Source: CADDZO01 sp035294145 (GTDB taxonomy: Bacteria; Chloroflexota; Dormibacteria; Dormibacterales; Dormibacteraceae). From it: a stretch of DNA of 19,101 bases. The position numbers were made by a program, and so were the translations under genes. This document shows positions 8,002 through 14,162 of this stretch, piece by piece; positions within the stretch are counted from its first letter, which is position 1, and each line of letters begins with the position of its first letter. The stretch is taken from positions 1 through 19,101 of the forward strand of contig DATGLL010000252.1 in assembly GCA_035294145.1 (NCBI GenBank), written 5' to 3'. The notes beneath the pieces are model-generated. The model saw only the letters and a program-made list of their open reading frames with translations. It did no database searches and had not been told where the DNA came from.

Positions 8002-8230
8002 GGGTGGTCAACCTCCGGCCGGTCTTTACTGCCCCCGTTCGAGTTCACGGAGGCACCAATCGAGCATCGAAAGGGATAAAAAGATGCACTACTAATATAG
8101 TGCAATATGTATATTGATGTGCAAAATAGGTAGGATTATCTTGCGTATTGGTGTCTAATTTCGTGAGCCGGCCGCGCCGACGAGGTGGCCAATCTCAAAA
8201 TGGCCCTCAGAGGGGGGAGGTTGACCACCC
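8002..8230. repeat. 229-bp segment bounded by a perfect 15-bp inverted repeat
   Basis: GGGTGGTCAACCTCC at 8002-8016 is the exact reverse complement of GGAGGTTGACCACCC at 8216-8230. Between them lie 199 bases including the only strongly AT-rich tract near the CRISPR array. Such an arrangement fits a miniature inverted-repeat element or a long-stem RNA. I see no flanking target-site duplication and no gene inside, so its nature is open. Confidence 0.55.
8070..8165 (+). promoter_or_regulatory. AT-rich tract, possible CRISPR leader or promoter
   Basis: About 95 bases of AT-rich sequence lie 150-245 bases upstream of the first CRISPR repeat, on the side expected for a leader. It contains two adjacent hairpins. 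GCACTA (8086-8091) pairs with TAGTGC (8098-8103), and CAATAT pairs with ATATTG across a GT loop (8103-8116). Leaders are often AT-rich and usually touch the first repeat. Here a GC-rich interval intervenes, so the assignment is tentative. Confidence 0.35.
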
Positions 8231-8315
8231 CCTCCCGAATTCGAGCCCGACGACAAAATGACGACAGAGGCTCTCCAGGGACTTGCCAAGGAGGCCTGGG
8301 CGAGTTCAGAATGCG

Positions 8316-8703
8316 GTTGCAGTGGCCGCCCCGCGAAGTAGGGGATTGAAACCTGATGGGGAGGCCCTCCCCACTTCAGGATGTACTTGTTGCAGTGGCC
8401 GCCCCGCGAAGTAGGGGATTGAAACCGACGCCGCGCGCCGCGGCCGGCCTCGGGAGGCGACCAGTGGCAGTGGCCGCCCCGCGAAGTAGGGGATTGAAAC
8501 CCCGCCATCCCGCCAGACCGTGAGCACCTGATCACGCGTTGCAGTGGCCGCCCCGCGAAGTAGGGGATTGAAACTCGTTCCACGTGTAGGTCTGTTCCAT
8601 GATCTAATTAGTTGCAGTGGCCGCCCCGCGAAGTAGGGGATTGAAACAAGGTGACGGTCCCGACGCCGGTGAGCCGGAGGGGGCTGGGTTACAGTGGCCG
8701 CCC
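8316..8703 (+). CRISPR. CRISPR array: five 37-bp repeats plus a truncated sixth, five spacers
   Basis: Repeats lie at 8316-8352, 8389-8425, 8464-8500, 8538-8574 and 8611-8647. The repeat starts GTTGCAGTGGCCGCC and ends GTAGGGGATTGAAAC. All are identical except the third, which has G for T at position 3. Spacers are 36, 38, 37, 36 and 40 bases. A sixth repeat at 8688-8703 keeps only the first 16 bases with one change, then stops. The 3' ATTGAAAC is the usual 8-base handle of crRNAs in several type I and type III systems, and CCCC/GGGG within the repeat can form a short stem. By repeat orientation and decay at the right end, the array reads left to right. No cas gene is in the window, so subtype cannot be assigned. 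Confidence 0.97.
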
Positions 8704-8837
8704 GCTCGCGTGTCCTCTGCGGATCAGCGTCCCGATCTGGATCGTCAGGTGGCGCGTGTCGCCACTTGGGCAGCCCAGGAGGGCCTCGCCGTCGGGCGCA
8801 TCGTGACCGAGATCGGCTCGGCGCCGAAGGGGAGGCA

Positions 8838-8883
8838 TCGGAGGGGTCCCCACGAGGCCTGCCTCGTGGGTCCCCGTCGGAGG
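8838..8883. repeat. Palindromic mini-insertion, copy 1, with 7-bp direct repeats
   Basis: TCGGAGG occurs at 8838-8844 and again at 8877-8883, a period of 39 bases. Between and overlapping them is a hairpin whose central stem CCCACGAGGC (8849-8858) pairs perfectly with GCCTCGTGGG (8861-8870). An outer GGGG (8843-8846) pairs with CCCC (8872-8875). It lies inside the serine recombinase remnant. The 39-base period would keep the reading frame by itself. Confidence 0.65.
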
Positions 8884-9011
8884 TCCTGGCCCGGCTGCGG
8901 GATCCGTCCGTGACCACCGTCGTGGTCGAGCCCTGGGATCGGTTCGCCCGGTCGGGGCCGAGTCCGTGGAGGCGGCGCTGGCGGCCCATGGCCGCCGGCT
9001 GCTGGTGCCCC

Positions 9012-9058
9012 TCCGAGGGTTCCCCATCGGAGCAAGCCCCCGATGGGGCGGTCCGAGG
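9012..9058. repeat. Palindromic mini-insertion, copy 2, with 7-bp direct repeats
   Basis: TCCGAGG occurs at 9012-9018 and again at 9052-9058, a period of 40 bases. The intervening core has CCCCATCGG (9022-9030) pairing with CCGATGGGG (9040-9048) around a 9-base loop. It separates the RRLLV and EVDDDL parts of the recombinase remnant. These are normally only a few residues apart in this family, which supports insertion rather than native sequence. Confidence 0.65.
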
Positions 9059-9076
9059 TCGACGACGACCTCCAGC

Positions 9077-9128
9077 CCCACGCAGGGGCTCCCCATCGGA
9101 ACGGTTCCGATGGGAGACCCCGCGTGGG
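9077..9128. repeat. Palindromic mini-insertion, copy 3, long hairpin at a deletion junction
   Basis: CCCATCGGAAC (9092-9102) pairs perfectly with GTTCCGATGGG (9104-9114) around a single base. Imperfect outer arms CCCACGC (9077-9083) and GCGTGGG (9122-9128) extend the stem. A degenerate direct repeat, CGCAGGGG (9081-9088) against CGCGTGGG (9121-9128), has a 40-base period. The element sits exactly between the tnpA remnant and the last tnpB codons, where about 1 kb of tnpB would be expected. Confidence 0.6.
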
Positions 9129-9333
9129 CAACCCCGTGAGGGATGCCGCTTGAGCGCTGGTGATCGCTCGGCGGCAACGGTGCGTCGTGCCGCCGCCCAT
9201 CGTCACCCGGCTGCGTAGGCGGAGGGCCGGCGACGCAACCGGGGTGGCCGTCCCGGGGCGTGCTCGGTCCCGGGCCGAGGGGGACGTTGGACCCTTGCTC
9301 AGCCGGCCGCCCGGGAGCAGGCTCGAAGGCCGA

Positions 9334-9813
9334 GTGTTCGTCCGCTCCTACCTCGAGTTCGACTGGCCCTGCGAGGCGGTGGTGACCCTGCTCCTGGGCG
9401 ACGACCCCGGCAGGTGGCTGGTCGCGATCGTCGAGGAGAGCGCGCGCTGGGAGGGGGAGCTCGTCTCGCGGGTGGGGTTCGAAGCCGCTCATCGATGGGT
9501 GGGACGACGCGACGGGATCGCAATCGGACCGTCGGTGCCCTTCGGCGGTGGCCTGCTCCTCCCGGTCTCCTGGCGCTCGGCCGAGCTCCGGGCCCTGTTT
9601 CCCATGGTCGAGGCCGACCTCCAGGTCGCCCCCCTGGGACGTGACCTGACCCAGCTCTCCGTCAACGCGCGCTACGAGCCGTCTCCGTCCGGGCCCGGGA
9701 CGGGGCTCGACCGCACGCTCCTGCACCGGGTCGCGGAGGCCGTGATCGGCGACCTGCTGAGCCGGGTGGCATCGGCGCTGAGGTCGCGCCTGGAGGACCG
9801 GGCCGGAACCTGA
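9334..9813 (+). CDS. SRPBCC-superfamily (polyketide cyclase/START-like) small protein
   Basis: The 159-residue protein resembles the SRPBCC fold proteins common in actinobacteria. It has an opening beta strand plus helix (FVRSYLEFDWPCEAVVTLLL), a WRSAELRALFPMVEADLQV middle and a final helix RTLLHRVAEAVIGDLLSRV. The fold makes a hydrophobic pocket, but no catalytic residues or ligand can be named. The open frame extends upstream to about 9160, but that part is derived from the IS607 right end and has no ribosome site. GTG 9334 has GAAGG 5 bases upstream and gives the usual family start. It ends 33 bases before the convergently transcribed response regulator. Confidence 0.65.
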   Translation: MFVRSYLEFDWPCEAVVTLLLGDDPGRWLVAIVEESARWEGELVSRVGFEAAHRWVGRRDGIAIGPSVPFGGGLLLPVSWRSAELRALFPMVEADLQVAPLGRDLTQLSVNARYEPSPSGPGTGLDRTLLHRVAEAVIGDLLSRVASALRSRLEDRAGT

Positions 9814-9832
9814 CCGCGGTCGCCCGGCGATC

Positions 9833-9857
9833 GGCCGCCGTCCACGCTACGGCGGCC
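9833..9857. terminator. Hairpin between convergent genes, probable bidirectional terminator
   Basis: GGCCGCCGT (9833-9841) pairs perfectly with ACGGCGGCC (9849-9857) around a 7-base loop. It lies at the meeting point of two convergent genes and includes the stop codon of the response regulator (9847-9849). There is no T tract on either side, so the call rests on position and stem strength. Confidence 0.5.
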
Positions 9858-10515
9858 CGGCCTCTCCCGGCCGGACGAGGCCGGACTCGTAGGCGACGAC
9901 CACCGCCTGTACCCGATCCCGAAGCTGCAGCTTGGAGAGGATGCGGGCCACGTGGGTCTTCACCGTGGCCTCGCCCAGGTGGAGCCTGGCGGCGATCTCG
10001 GCGTTGCTGAGGCCCCTGGCGATCAGCAGCAGGACCTCGCGTTCGCGATCGGTCAGCGAGGCCAGGCCGGCCGGAGGCGCCGGCGGCGTGGAGGGCCTGG
10101 CAAAGCGCTCCACCAGCCGTCGCGTGATGCTGGGAGCCAGGATGGCGTCGCCGGCGACGATCAACCGGATCGAGGCCACCAGCTGCTCGGGCGACACGTC
10201 CTTGAGCAGAAAGCCGCTCGCCCCCGCCCGCAGCGCCGCGTAGACGTATTCGTCCAGATCGAAGGTGGTGAGCAGGATCACACGGCAGACCGCGCCTCCG
10301 TCGAGGATGCGCCGGGTCGCCTCCAGACCGTCCATCCGCGGCATCCTGACGTCCATGAGCACGACGTCGGGCCGGTGCCGCCGGACGGCCGTCACCGCCT
10401 CACCGCCGTCGGCCGCCTCGGCGACCACCTCGAAGTCCTCCTCGGCATCGAGGATCATGCGGAACCCGGCTCGGACCAGGGCCTGGTCGTCGGCGATGAC
10501 GGTGCGGATGGTCAT
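9847..10515 (-). CDS. NarL/FixJ-family response regulator
   Basis: The 222-residue protein has a receiver domain (about 3-120) with acidic pocket D9/D10, phosphoacceptor D55 in VVLMDVRMPRMDG, T83/T84 and K105 (FLLKD). The C-terminal LuxR-type helix-turn-helix (about 155-215) has LTDREREVLLLIARGLSNAEIA and ATVKTHVARILSKL. It is a cytoplasmic DNA-binding regulator activated by phosphorylation from the adjacent kinase. Its ATG overlaps the kinase's TGA (ATGA at 10512-10515), so the two are one operon with the kinase first. Targets are unknown. The divergent multicopper oxidase gene is the obvious candidate. Confidence 0.96.
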   Translation of the reverse strand: MTIRTVIADDQALVRAGFRMILDAEEDFEVVAEAADGGEAVTAVRRHRPDVVLMDVRMPRMDGLEATRRILDGGAVCRVILLTTFDLDEYVYAALRAGASGFLLKDVSPEQLVASIRLIVAGDAILAPSITRRLVERFARPSTPPAPPAGLASLTDREREVLLLIARGLSNAEIAARLHLGEATVKTHVARILSKLQLRDRVQAVVVAYESGLVRPGEAGPP

Positions 10516-11726
10516 CCTCGGGCCGGCTCCAGGGGGAGCCGGGCGCTGACCCTGAAGCCACCCTCGCGCCTGCCCACCTCCAGCTCCCCGCCGAGCATGG
10601 CCACCCGCTCGCGCATCCCGATCAGGCCCCGCCCGGCTCCGGCCGAGGAGGCCGGCGGCGGCCCGCCCCCGACGTCGGTGATGTCCAGGTTCAGCTCGTG
10701 TTCGAGGTAGCGGATGGTCACCCGGGCGCGAGCCCCGGGAGCGTGCCGCAGGGTGTTGGTCAACGCCTCCTGGACGATCCGGTAGGCGGCCAGGTCGATG
10801 CCGGGGCTGAGAGGCTGCGGCTCGCCTTCGACCGTCTTGGCAACCTGGAGGCCGGCACTCCGGACACGCTCGATCAGGGCGTCGAGCTCGCCCAACCCGG
10901 GCTGCGGGTCGAGCCCGGCGTCGGCTCGACCGTCGGCCAGGACCGTGAGCAGCCGGCGTAGCTCGCCCAGCGCCTCGCGGCCGGCGGTCTCCACCGCCCG
11001 CATCGCCTCGCCGGCCTGCTCCGGCCGGTGACCGAGCGCGCGCCGGGCCGCCCCCGCCTGGACCACCATCACGCTGACGCTGTGCGCGACCACGTCGTGC
11101 AGCTCACGGGCGATCCTGGCCCGCTCGTCGGCGACCGCCACCCTGGCGGCCAGCTCACGCTCTCGCTCCAGCGCCTGCGCCCGCTCCTCCAGTGCCCGGG
11201 CCCGACCCCGCCAGCTGCGCACGGCGCTGCCCGCCAGCCAGAGCCCGAAGCCGATCAAGGTCCCCTGCCAGGGACGGGGAACGGGTGGACCGGCGGTGGG
11301 GACCAGGAGCTGTAGCACCACCAGCGGCACCACCACCGCCTCGAGCGAGAGGACGCGGTGGCGGGCGTGGGCGCCGACGGAGTAGATGAGGACCACGATG
11401 CCGAGGTACTGGGCCAGGGTGGGAGGCTCAAGCGAGGCAGAGGAGAGGACCGTGGCCGCCGCCCAGGCCCAGGTCGGCCACCGCCGGCGTAGCGTCACCG
11501 GCAAAGGAGCGGCCACGGCGAAGGGCAGTCGCCAGAGGCCGGGACGTCCCTCGGCGAGGAACTCGACGCCCGAGAGCAGGGCGAGCAGGGCGGCGAAGGT
11601 CCCGTCGACCAGGAGCGGGTTCAGGCCCGCGAGTCTCCGCCAGATGGTGCGCGCGCTCTCCACGAGCCAACCGTAGGCGGCCTCGACAGCGCTCCACGTC
11701 CGCCTCGCGAGGGATCGGTGGTCCAC
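10512..11726 (-). CDS. Membrane sensor histidine kinase (HisKA_3/NarX-like class)
   Basis: From the GTG at 11726 the protein is 404 residues. It has four or five hydrophobic segments (about 36-165), a coiled region rich in E, R and A (170-200), the dimerisation/phosphoacceptor motif RIARELHDVVAHSVS (H210) and an ATPase domain with YRIVQEALTNTLRHAPG and GRGLIGMRERVAMLGG. There is no large extracellular loop, so it may sense the membrane or an intramembrane signal. The open frame reaches back to 11837, but that extension is basic and proline-rich and would overlap the divergent oxidase gene's start. I prefer GTG 11726, which leaves a 98-base shared promoter region. The exact start is uncertain. 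Confidence 0.92.
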   Translation of the reverse strand: MDHRSLARRTWSAVEAAYGWLVESARTIWRRLAGLNPLLVDGTFAALLALLSGVEFLAEGRPGLWRLPFAVAAPLPVTLRRRWPTWAWAAATVLSSASLEPPTLAQYLGIVVLIYSVGAHARHRVLSLEAVVVPLVVLQLLVPTAGPPVPRPWQGTLIGFGLWLAGSAVRSWRGRARALEERAQALERERELAARVAVADERARIARELHDVVAHSVSVMVVQAGAARRALGHRPEQAGEAMRAVETAGREALGELRRLLTVLADGRADAGLDPQPGLGELDALIERVRSAGLQVAKTVEGEPQPLSPGIDLAAYRIVQEALTNTLRHAPGARARVTIRYLEHELNLDITDVGGGPPPASSAGAGRGLIGMRERVAMLGGELEVGRREGGFRVSARLPLEPARG

Positions 11727-11824
11727 CGCGAGGATGATCGCACGCGAGATTCCGCCCCGAGGCGGACCGCGAATGCTCCCCCGGGGTGACGGCGCCCCGG
11801 GCATCGGCCCCAGAGCATCGGGGC
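11727..11824. promoter_or_regulatory. Divergent intergenic region between sensor kinase and multicopper oxidase
   Basis: If the chosen starts are right, both genes are expressed from these 98 bases. An inverted repeat TCCGCC (11751-11756) with GGCGGA (11761-11766), and a direct repeat GCATCGG (11800-11806 and 11816-11822), could be binding sites for the linked response regulator. No clear -10/-35 pair is visible. Confidence 0.3.
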
Positions 11825-13654
11825 ATGCGCAGGACAACCCTCGTCCTCACCTCCGCCGCCCTGGTCGGCGGCGCCGGCGTCATCCACCTTGCGGTGGCGC
11901 CCGCCCACTTCCAGGAGTTCTTCCTCTTCGGCCTCTTCTTCATCAGCGTCGGGGTCGCGCAGCTGGTCCTGGCCGCCGCCCTGGCGCTGCGACCCGAGCG
12001 CTGGATGCTGGCGTCCGGGCTGGCCGGGTCGCTGGCGGTGGCCTCGCTCTGGCTGGCCTCGCGAACCGTGGGCCTCCCCATCGGTCCCGATCCCGGGAGG
12101 CCGGAGGAGGTCGGCATGGCCGACCTGGTCTGTACCTCGCTGGAGGTGGCGACGGCGGCCTCGCTGGCGCTTCTCCTCTTGCGGCCACCGGTGCCCGGCC
12201 GGCGGGTCCGCCGGCCCTGGCCGGCGATGCCGCTGGTGCTGCTGACGGCGGCGCTGAGCGCGTGCGGGGCGGAGGCCGGCGCCAGCGGCATGCCCTGGGC
12301 CTTTGACGTGGCGCCCCCCGTCGCCGGCCAGGATGGCGTCTCGGTCACCTCGCTGACCGCCGTCCCCGGGCCGCAGCCGGTGCGCGCCTTCACGCTCGTC
12401 GCCGAGCCCGGCCCCCACCGGACCTGGACCTTCAACGGCACCGTGCCGGGGCCGGAGCTTCGCGTCACCCAGGGCGACCGGGTACGGGTCACCCTGGTCA
12501 ACCGTCTGCCCGAGTCGACGACCATCCACTGGCACGGCGTCCGGCTGCCCAACGCCGACGACGGGGTGGCCGGTCTGACCCAGAATGCGGTCCCTCCCGG
12601 CCACCGGTTCACCTACGAGTTCGTGGCCAGGGACACCGGCACCTTCTGGTACCACAGCCACCAGCGCGCCTCGGAGCAGATCGCCAGAGGGCTCTTCGGT
12701 GCCCTGGTGGTCGAGCCACGGGGAGGCCGGGTGGCGCAGGACGTCGATCGGGCCCTGGTGCTCCACGACGGCGCCGGGCTGGTCCACATCCCCGCCTCCC
12801 CGGGCCAGACCGTCCGCCTCCGTGTCGTCAACGCCGTGGTCCCGGGCATGGACGGCGGCCCGGAGACCGTCGTCCTGGAGGGGGCCGACTATCGGGTGGC
12901 GGCGCTGGACGCGGGGAGCGTCGACGGTGCCGTGCTCGGCCCTGAACGCATCCCGCTGGGGATGGGCCAGCGGGTGGACCTGGTCTTCACCGTGCCCCCC
13001 GCAGGACGGGTCGCGCTCTACGAGGAGACCCTGCGGGGACGGGAGACCCCGGTCGAGAGGACCTTCGATGTCCTCTTCGGCGCCACCGGCGCCCGGCCTC
13101 GCCTGGTGGCCACGGTCGGCAGCGGCCCGACACCGGCTGCCTCCGGGTTCGAACGGCTGCCGCTCTTCGATCCCACCGCGTACGGGACCCGCACCCCCAA
13201 CCCTTTCGACGGCACTCGTTTCGATGCCACCTTCCCGCTCGTGCTCGACGAGCACCCCGGCTTCCGCGACGGGACCGTCCAGCTGGTCCACACCATCGAC
13301 GGCCGGACCATGCCTCAGAGCGTCGTCTTCGGCGTCGAGGAAGGCTGGAAGGTGCGCCTGCACATCGTCAACCGGACGGCGGAATGGCACCCGATCCATC
13401 TCCACGGGCACTTCCTGACCGTACTCACCGTAGACGGCCACGCGGCCACCGGCGCCCCAGTCGCGCTCGACACGGTGCTGGTGGCTCCCCACCAGACCAT
13501 CGACGTGGCCTTCGTCGCCGACAACCCCGGCCTCTGGATGTTGCACTGCCACGTGCTCCTGCACGCGGAGATGGGGATGGGGGCGCTGGTCGCCTACCGC
13601 GGTGTCACCACGCCCTACGAGATGGGCGAGCGGTCGGGGAATATGCCCGAGTAG
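11825..13654 (+). CDS. Membrane-anchored multicopper oxidase (laccase/CopA-like)
   Basis: The 609-residue protein has an N-terminal membrane module with three hydrophobic spans (about 5-24, 32-54, 60-80) and a fourth around 104-120. A signal-like stretch follows, ending in a lipobox LSAC (144-147). Then come three cupredoxin domains. All copper motifs are present: HWHG (235-238), WYHSH (275-279), HPIHLHGH (522-529) and HCHVLLHAEMGM (574-585), so the trinuclear site and the type 1 copper with axial methionine are complete. It should oxidise phenols, metal ions or cuprous copper outside the membrane. ATG 11825 has GGGG just upstream. An upstream in-frame GTG (11786) is less likely. The divergent two-component system probably regulates it. 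Confidence 0.93.
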   Translation: MRRTTLVLTSAALVGGAGVIHLAVAPAHFQEFFLFGLFFISVGVAQLVLAAALALRPERWMLASGLAGSLAVASLWLASRTVGLPIGPDPGRPEEVGMADLVCTSLEVATAASLALLLLRPPVPGRRVRRPWPAMPLVLLTAALSACGAEAGASGMPWAFDVAPPVAGQDGVSVTSLTAVPGPQPVRAFTLVAEPGPHRTWTFNGTVPGPELRVTQGDRVRVTLVNRLPESTTIHWHGVRLPNADDGVAGLTQNAVPPGHRFTYEFVARDTGTFWYHSHQRASEQIARGLFGALVVEPRGGRVAQDVDRALVLHDGAGLVHIPASPGQTVRLRVVNAVVPGMDGGPETVVLEGADYRVAALDAGSVDGAVLGPERIPLGMGQRVDLVFTVPPAGRVALYEETLRGRETPVERTFDVLFGATGARPRLVATVGSGPTPAASGFERLPLFDPTAYGTRTPNPFDGTRFDATFPLVLDEHPGFRDGTVQLVHTIDGRTMPQSVVFGVEEGWKVRLHIVNRTAEWHPIHLHGHFLTVLTVDGHAATGAPVALDTVLVAPHQTIDVAFVADNPGLWMLHCHVLLHAEMGMGALVAYRGVTTPYEMGERSGNMPE

Positions 13655-13677
13655 CGGCCGGGGAGATCCCGCCGAGC

Positions 13678-13709
13678 GGGCGGCGCACCCGGCCGTGGGG
13701 GCGCCGCCC
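13678..13709 (+). terminator. GC-rich hairpin after the multicopper oxidase
   Basis: GGGCGGCGC (13678-13686) pairs perfectly with GCGCCGCCC (13701-13709) around a 14-base loop. It begins 23 bases after the oxidase stop codon. No T tract follows, which is common for terminators in high-GC bacteria. Confidence 0.45.
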
Positions 13710-13740
13710 CGGCCCCGTGCCACCCCTCCCGAGAGCCATT

Positions 13741-13793
13741 CCATGAATTGGTTAACGAGAAATTTGATAATTACGTACCCATAAAAGATGATG
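13741..13793. promoter_or_regulatory. AT-rich island, possible promoter
   Basis: About 50 bases of AT-rich DNA in a GC-rich setting contain TGATAAT (13765-13771), a good match to an extended -10 box. No -35 hexamer lies at the right distance. It could drive the small ORF starting at 13864. It also lies upstream of the isolated CRISPR repeat, in the same relative position as the AT-rich tract before the array, although the two tracts are not visibly similar. Confidence 0.3.
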
Positions 13794-13863
13794 GGAGATA
13801 CCGTGAACGGAGGCCTTGACGGGCGGTCCGGGTGGCCCCCACAACGAGCGACGGAGGTGGTCG

Positions 13864-14151
13864 ATGGTGCTCGGGGGATCGGACGAGGGGCGGTGGTGGT
13901 GGGACGGCAGGGGCTGGGTCCCGGCAGAACCGACCCCCCTGGCCCCGGGCTGGTCCCGGGGAGGTCTCATCGCAATCGGCTCGGACCTTGGCGGACGCAT
14001 CTCGCGCCGGATCGCGTCGTCCGCGGAACGACTCGGGTGCGCGCCGACGCACTCGTGGAGTCGTCCGCTCACGCGTCTGACCGTGATCGCCTCCCGCTGG
14101 GTCGCCGCCCGCCCTCGTCAGCCCGGTTGCAGTGGCCGCCCCGCGAAGTAG
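13864..14151 (+). CDS. Small hypothetical protein with W-DG-W motif, 3' end formed by a CRISPR repeat
   Basis: The 95-residue ORF has a good ribosome site (GGAGG at 13854-13858, 5 bases before ATG). Its N-terminus GRWWWDGRGWVPAEPTP resembles the DUF2510-like W-x-DG-x-x-W motif found near the ends of many actinobacterial membrane proteins. After that the sequence is arginine- and serine-rich and unrecognised. The last eight residues are encoded by the isolated CRISPR repeat. A true membrane partner segment is missing, so this is likely a truncated gene whose rest was lost at the repeat, or a chance frame. Confidence 0.3.
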   Translation: MVLGGSDEGRWWWDGRGWVPAEPTPLAPGWSRGGLIAIGSDLGGRISRRIASSAERLGCAPTHSWSRPLTRLTVIASRWVAARPRQPGCSGRPAK

Positions 14152-14162
14152 GGGATTGAAAC
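14126..14162 (+). CRISPR. Solitary CRISPR repeat identical to the array repeats
   Basis: All 37 bases match the consensus repeat of the array at 8316-8647, in the same orientation, with nothing repeat-like on either side at spacer distance. The flanks match none of the five spacers. It is either the last survivor of a second array or a piece of the same array moved by rearrangement. Confidence 0.9.

Larger units (their letters stand above)
7714..8315. other. Intergenic accessory region between the operon and the CRISPR array
   Basis: No gene is supported in these 602 bases. The open frames lack family signals, and the frame on the minus strand at 7806-8105 is poor. The left part (7714-8000) is GC-rich without recognised features. 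The right part contains a 15-bp inverted repeat pair and an AT-rich core, annotated separately. The last 85 bases before the first CRISPR repeat (8231-8315) are GC-rich and show no motif I recognise. Confidence 0.5.
8704..9072 (+). pseudogene. IS607-family serine recombinase (TnpA) remnant, N-terminally truncated and frameshifted
   Basis: Three frames together spell a small serine recombinase. ARVSSADQRPDLDRQ with VGRIVTEIGSA is in the first frame (from 8704). EVLARLRDPSVTTVVVE and DRFARSG are in the second (from about 8880). AESVEAALAAHGRRLLV, later EVDDDL (9055-9072), is in the third. The catalytic serine of the RVSS motif remains. The N-terminal helix-turn-helix domain of IS607 recombinases, about 60 residues, is absent because the fragment begins right at the CRISPR junction. 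Two palindromic insertions (8838-8883 and 9012-9058) and at least two single-base indels disrupt it. It cannot make a working enzyme. Confidence 0.8.
8704..9180 (+). mobile_element. Decayed IS607-type element (tnpA remnant, tnpB 3' tip and right end)
   Basis: This is a relic of a serine-recombinase transposon. It begins without its left end, directly against the broken last CRISPR repeat. It then holds a frameshifted tnpA fragment, three palindromic insertions, the last codons of tnpB (GNPVRDAA then TGA at 9151-9153) and a right end. The right end (9127-9180) matches, base for base over most of 53 positions, the right end of the second element at the window's right edge. Both end in CTCGGCGGCAACGG. 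The terminal GG suits the GG core dinucleotide at which IS607-family recombinases cut. Most of tnpB is missing. Confidence 0.75.

Noticed and set aside
8155..8989. Minus-strand frames with a repeated peptide across the CRISPR array
   Set aside because: The repeated peptide is just the translation of the 37-bp repeats and is not a repeat protein.
8694..9218. 174-codon open frame as a complete gene
   Set aside because: It begins inside the broken CRISPR repeat and reads only the middle part of the serine recombinase in the right frame. The rest is out of frame and palindrome-derived.
12071..12102. GGCCTCCC/GGGAGGCC palindrome with CCCCATCGG inside the oxidase gene, as a fifth mini-insertion
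   Set aside because: The inner part is not self-complementary, there are no direct repeats at a 39-40 base period, and the encoded residues fit the membrane protein, so it looks like ordinary coding sequence.
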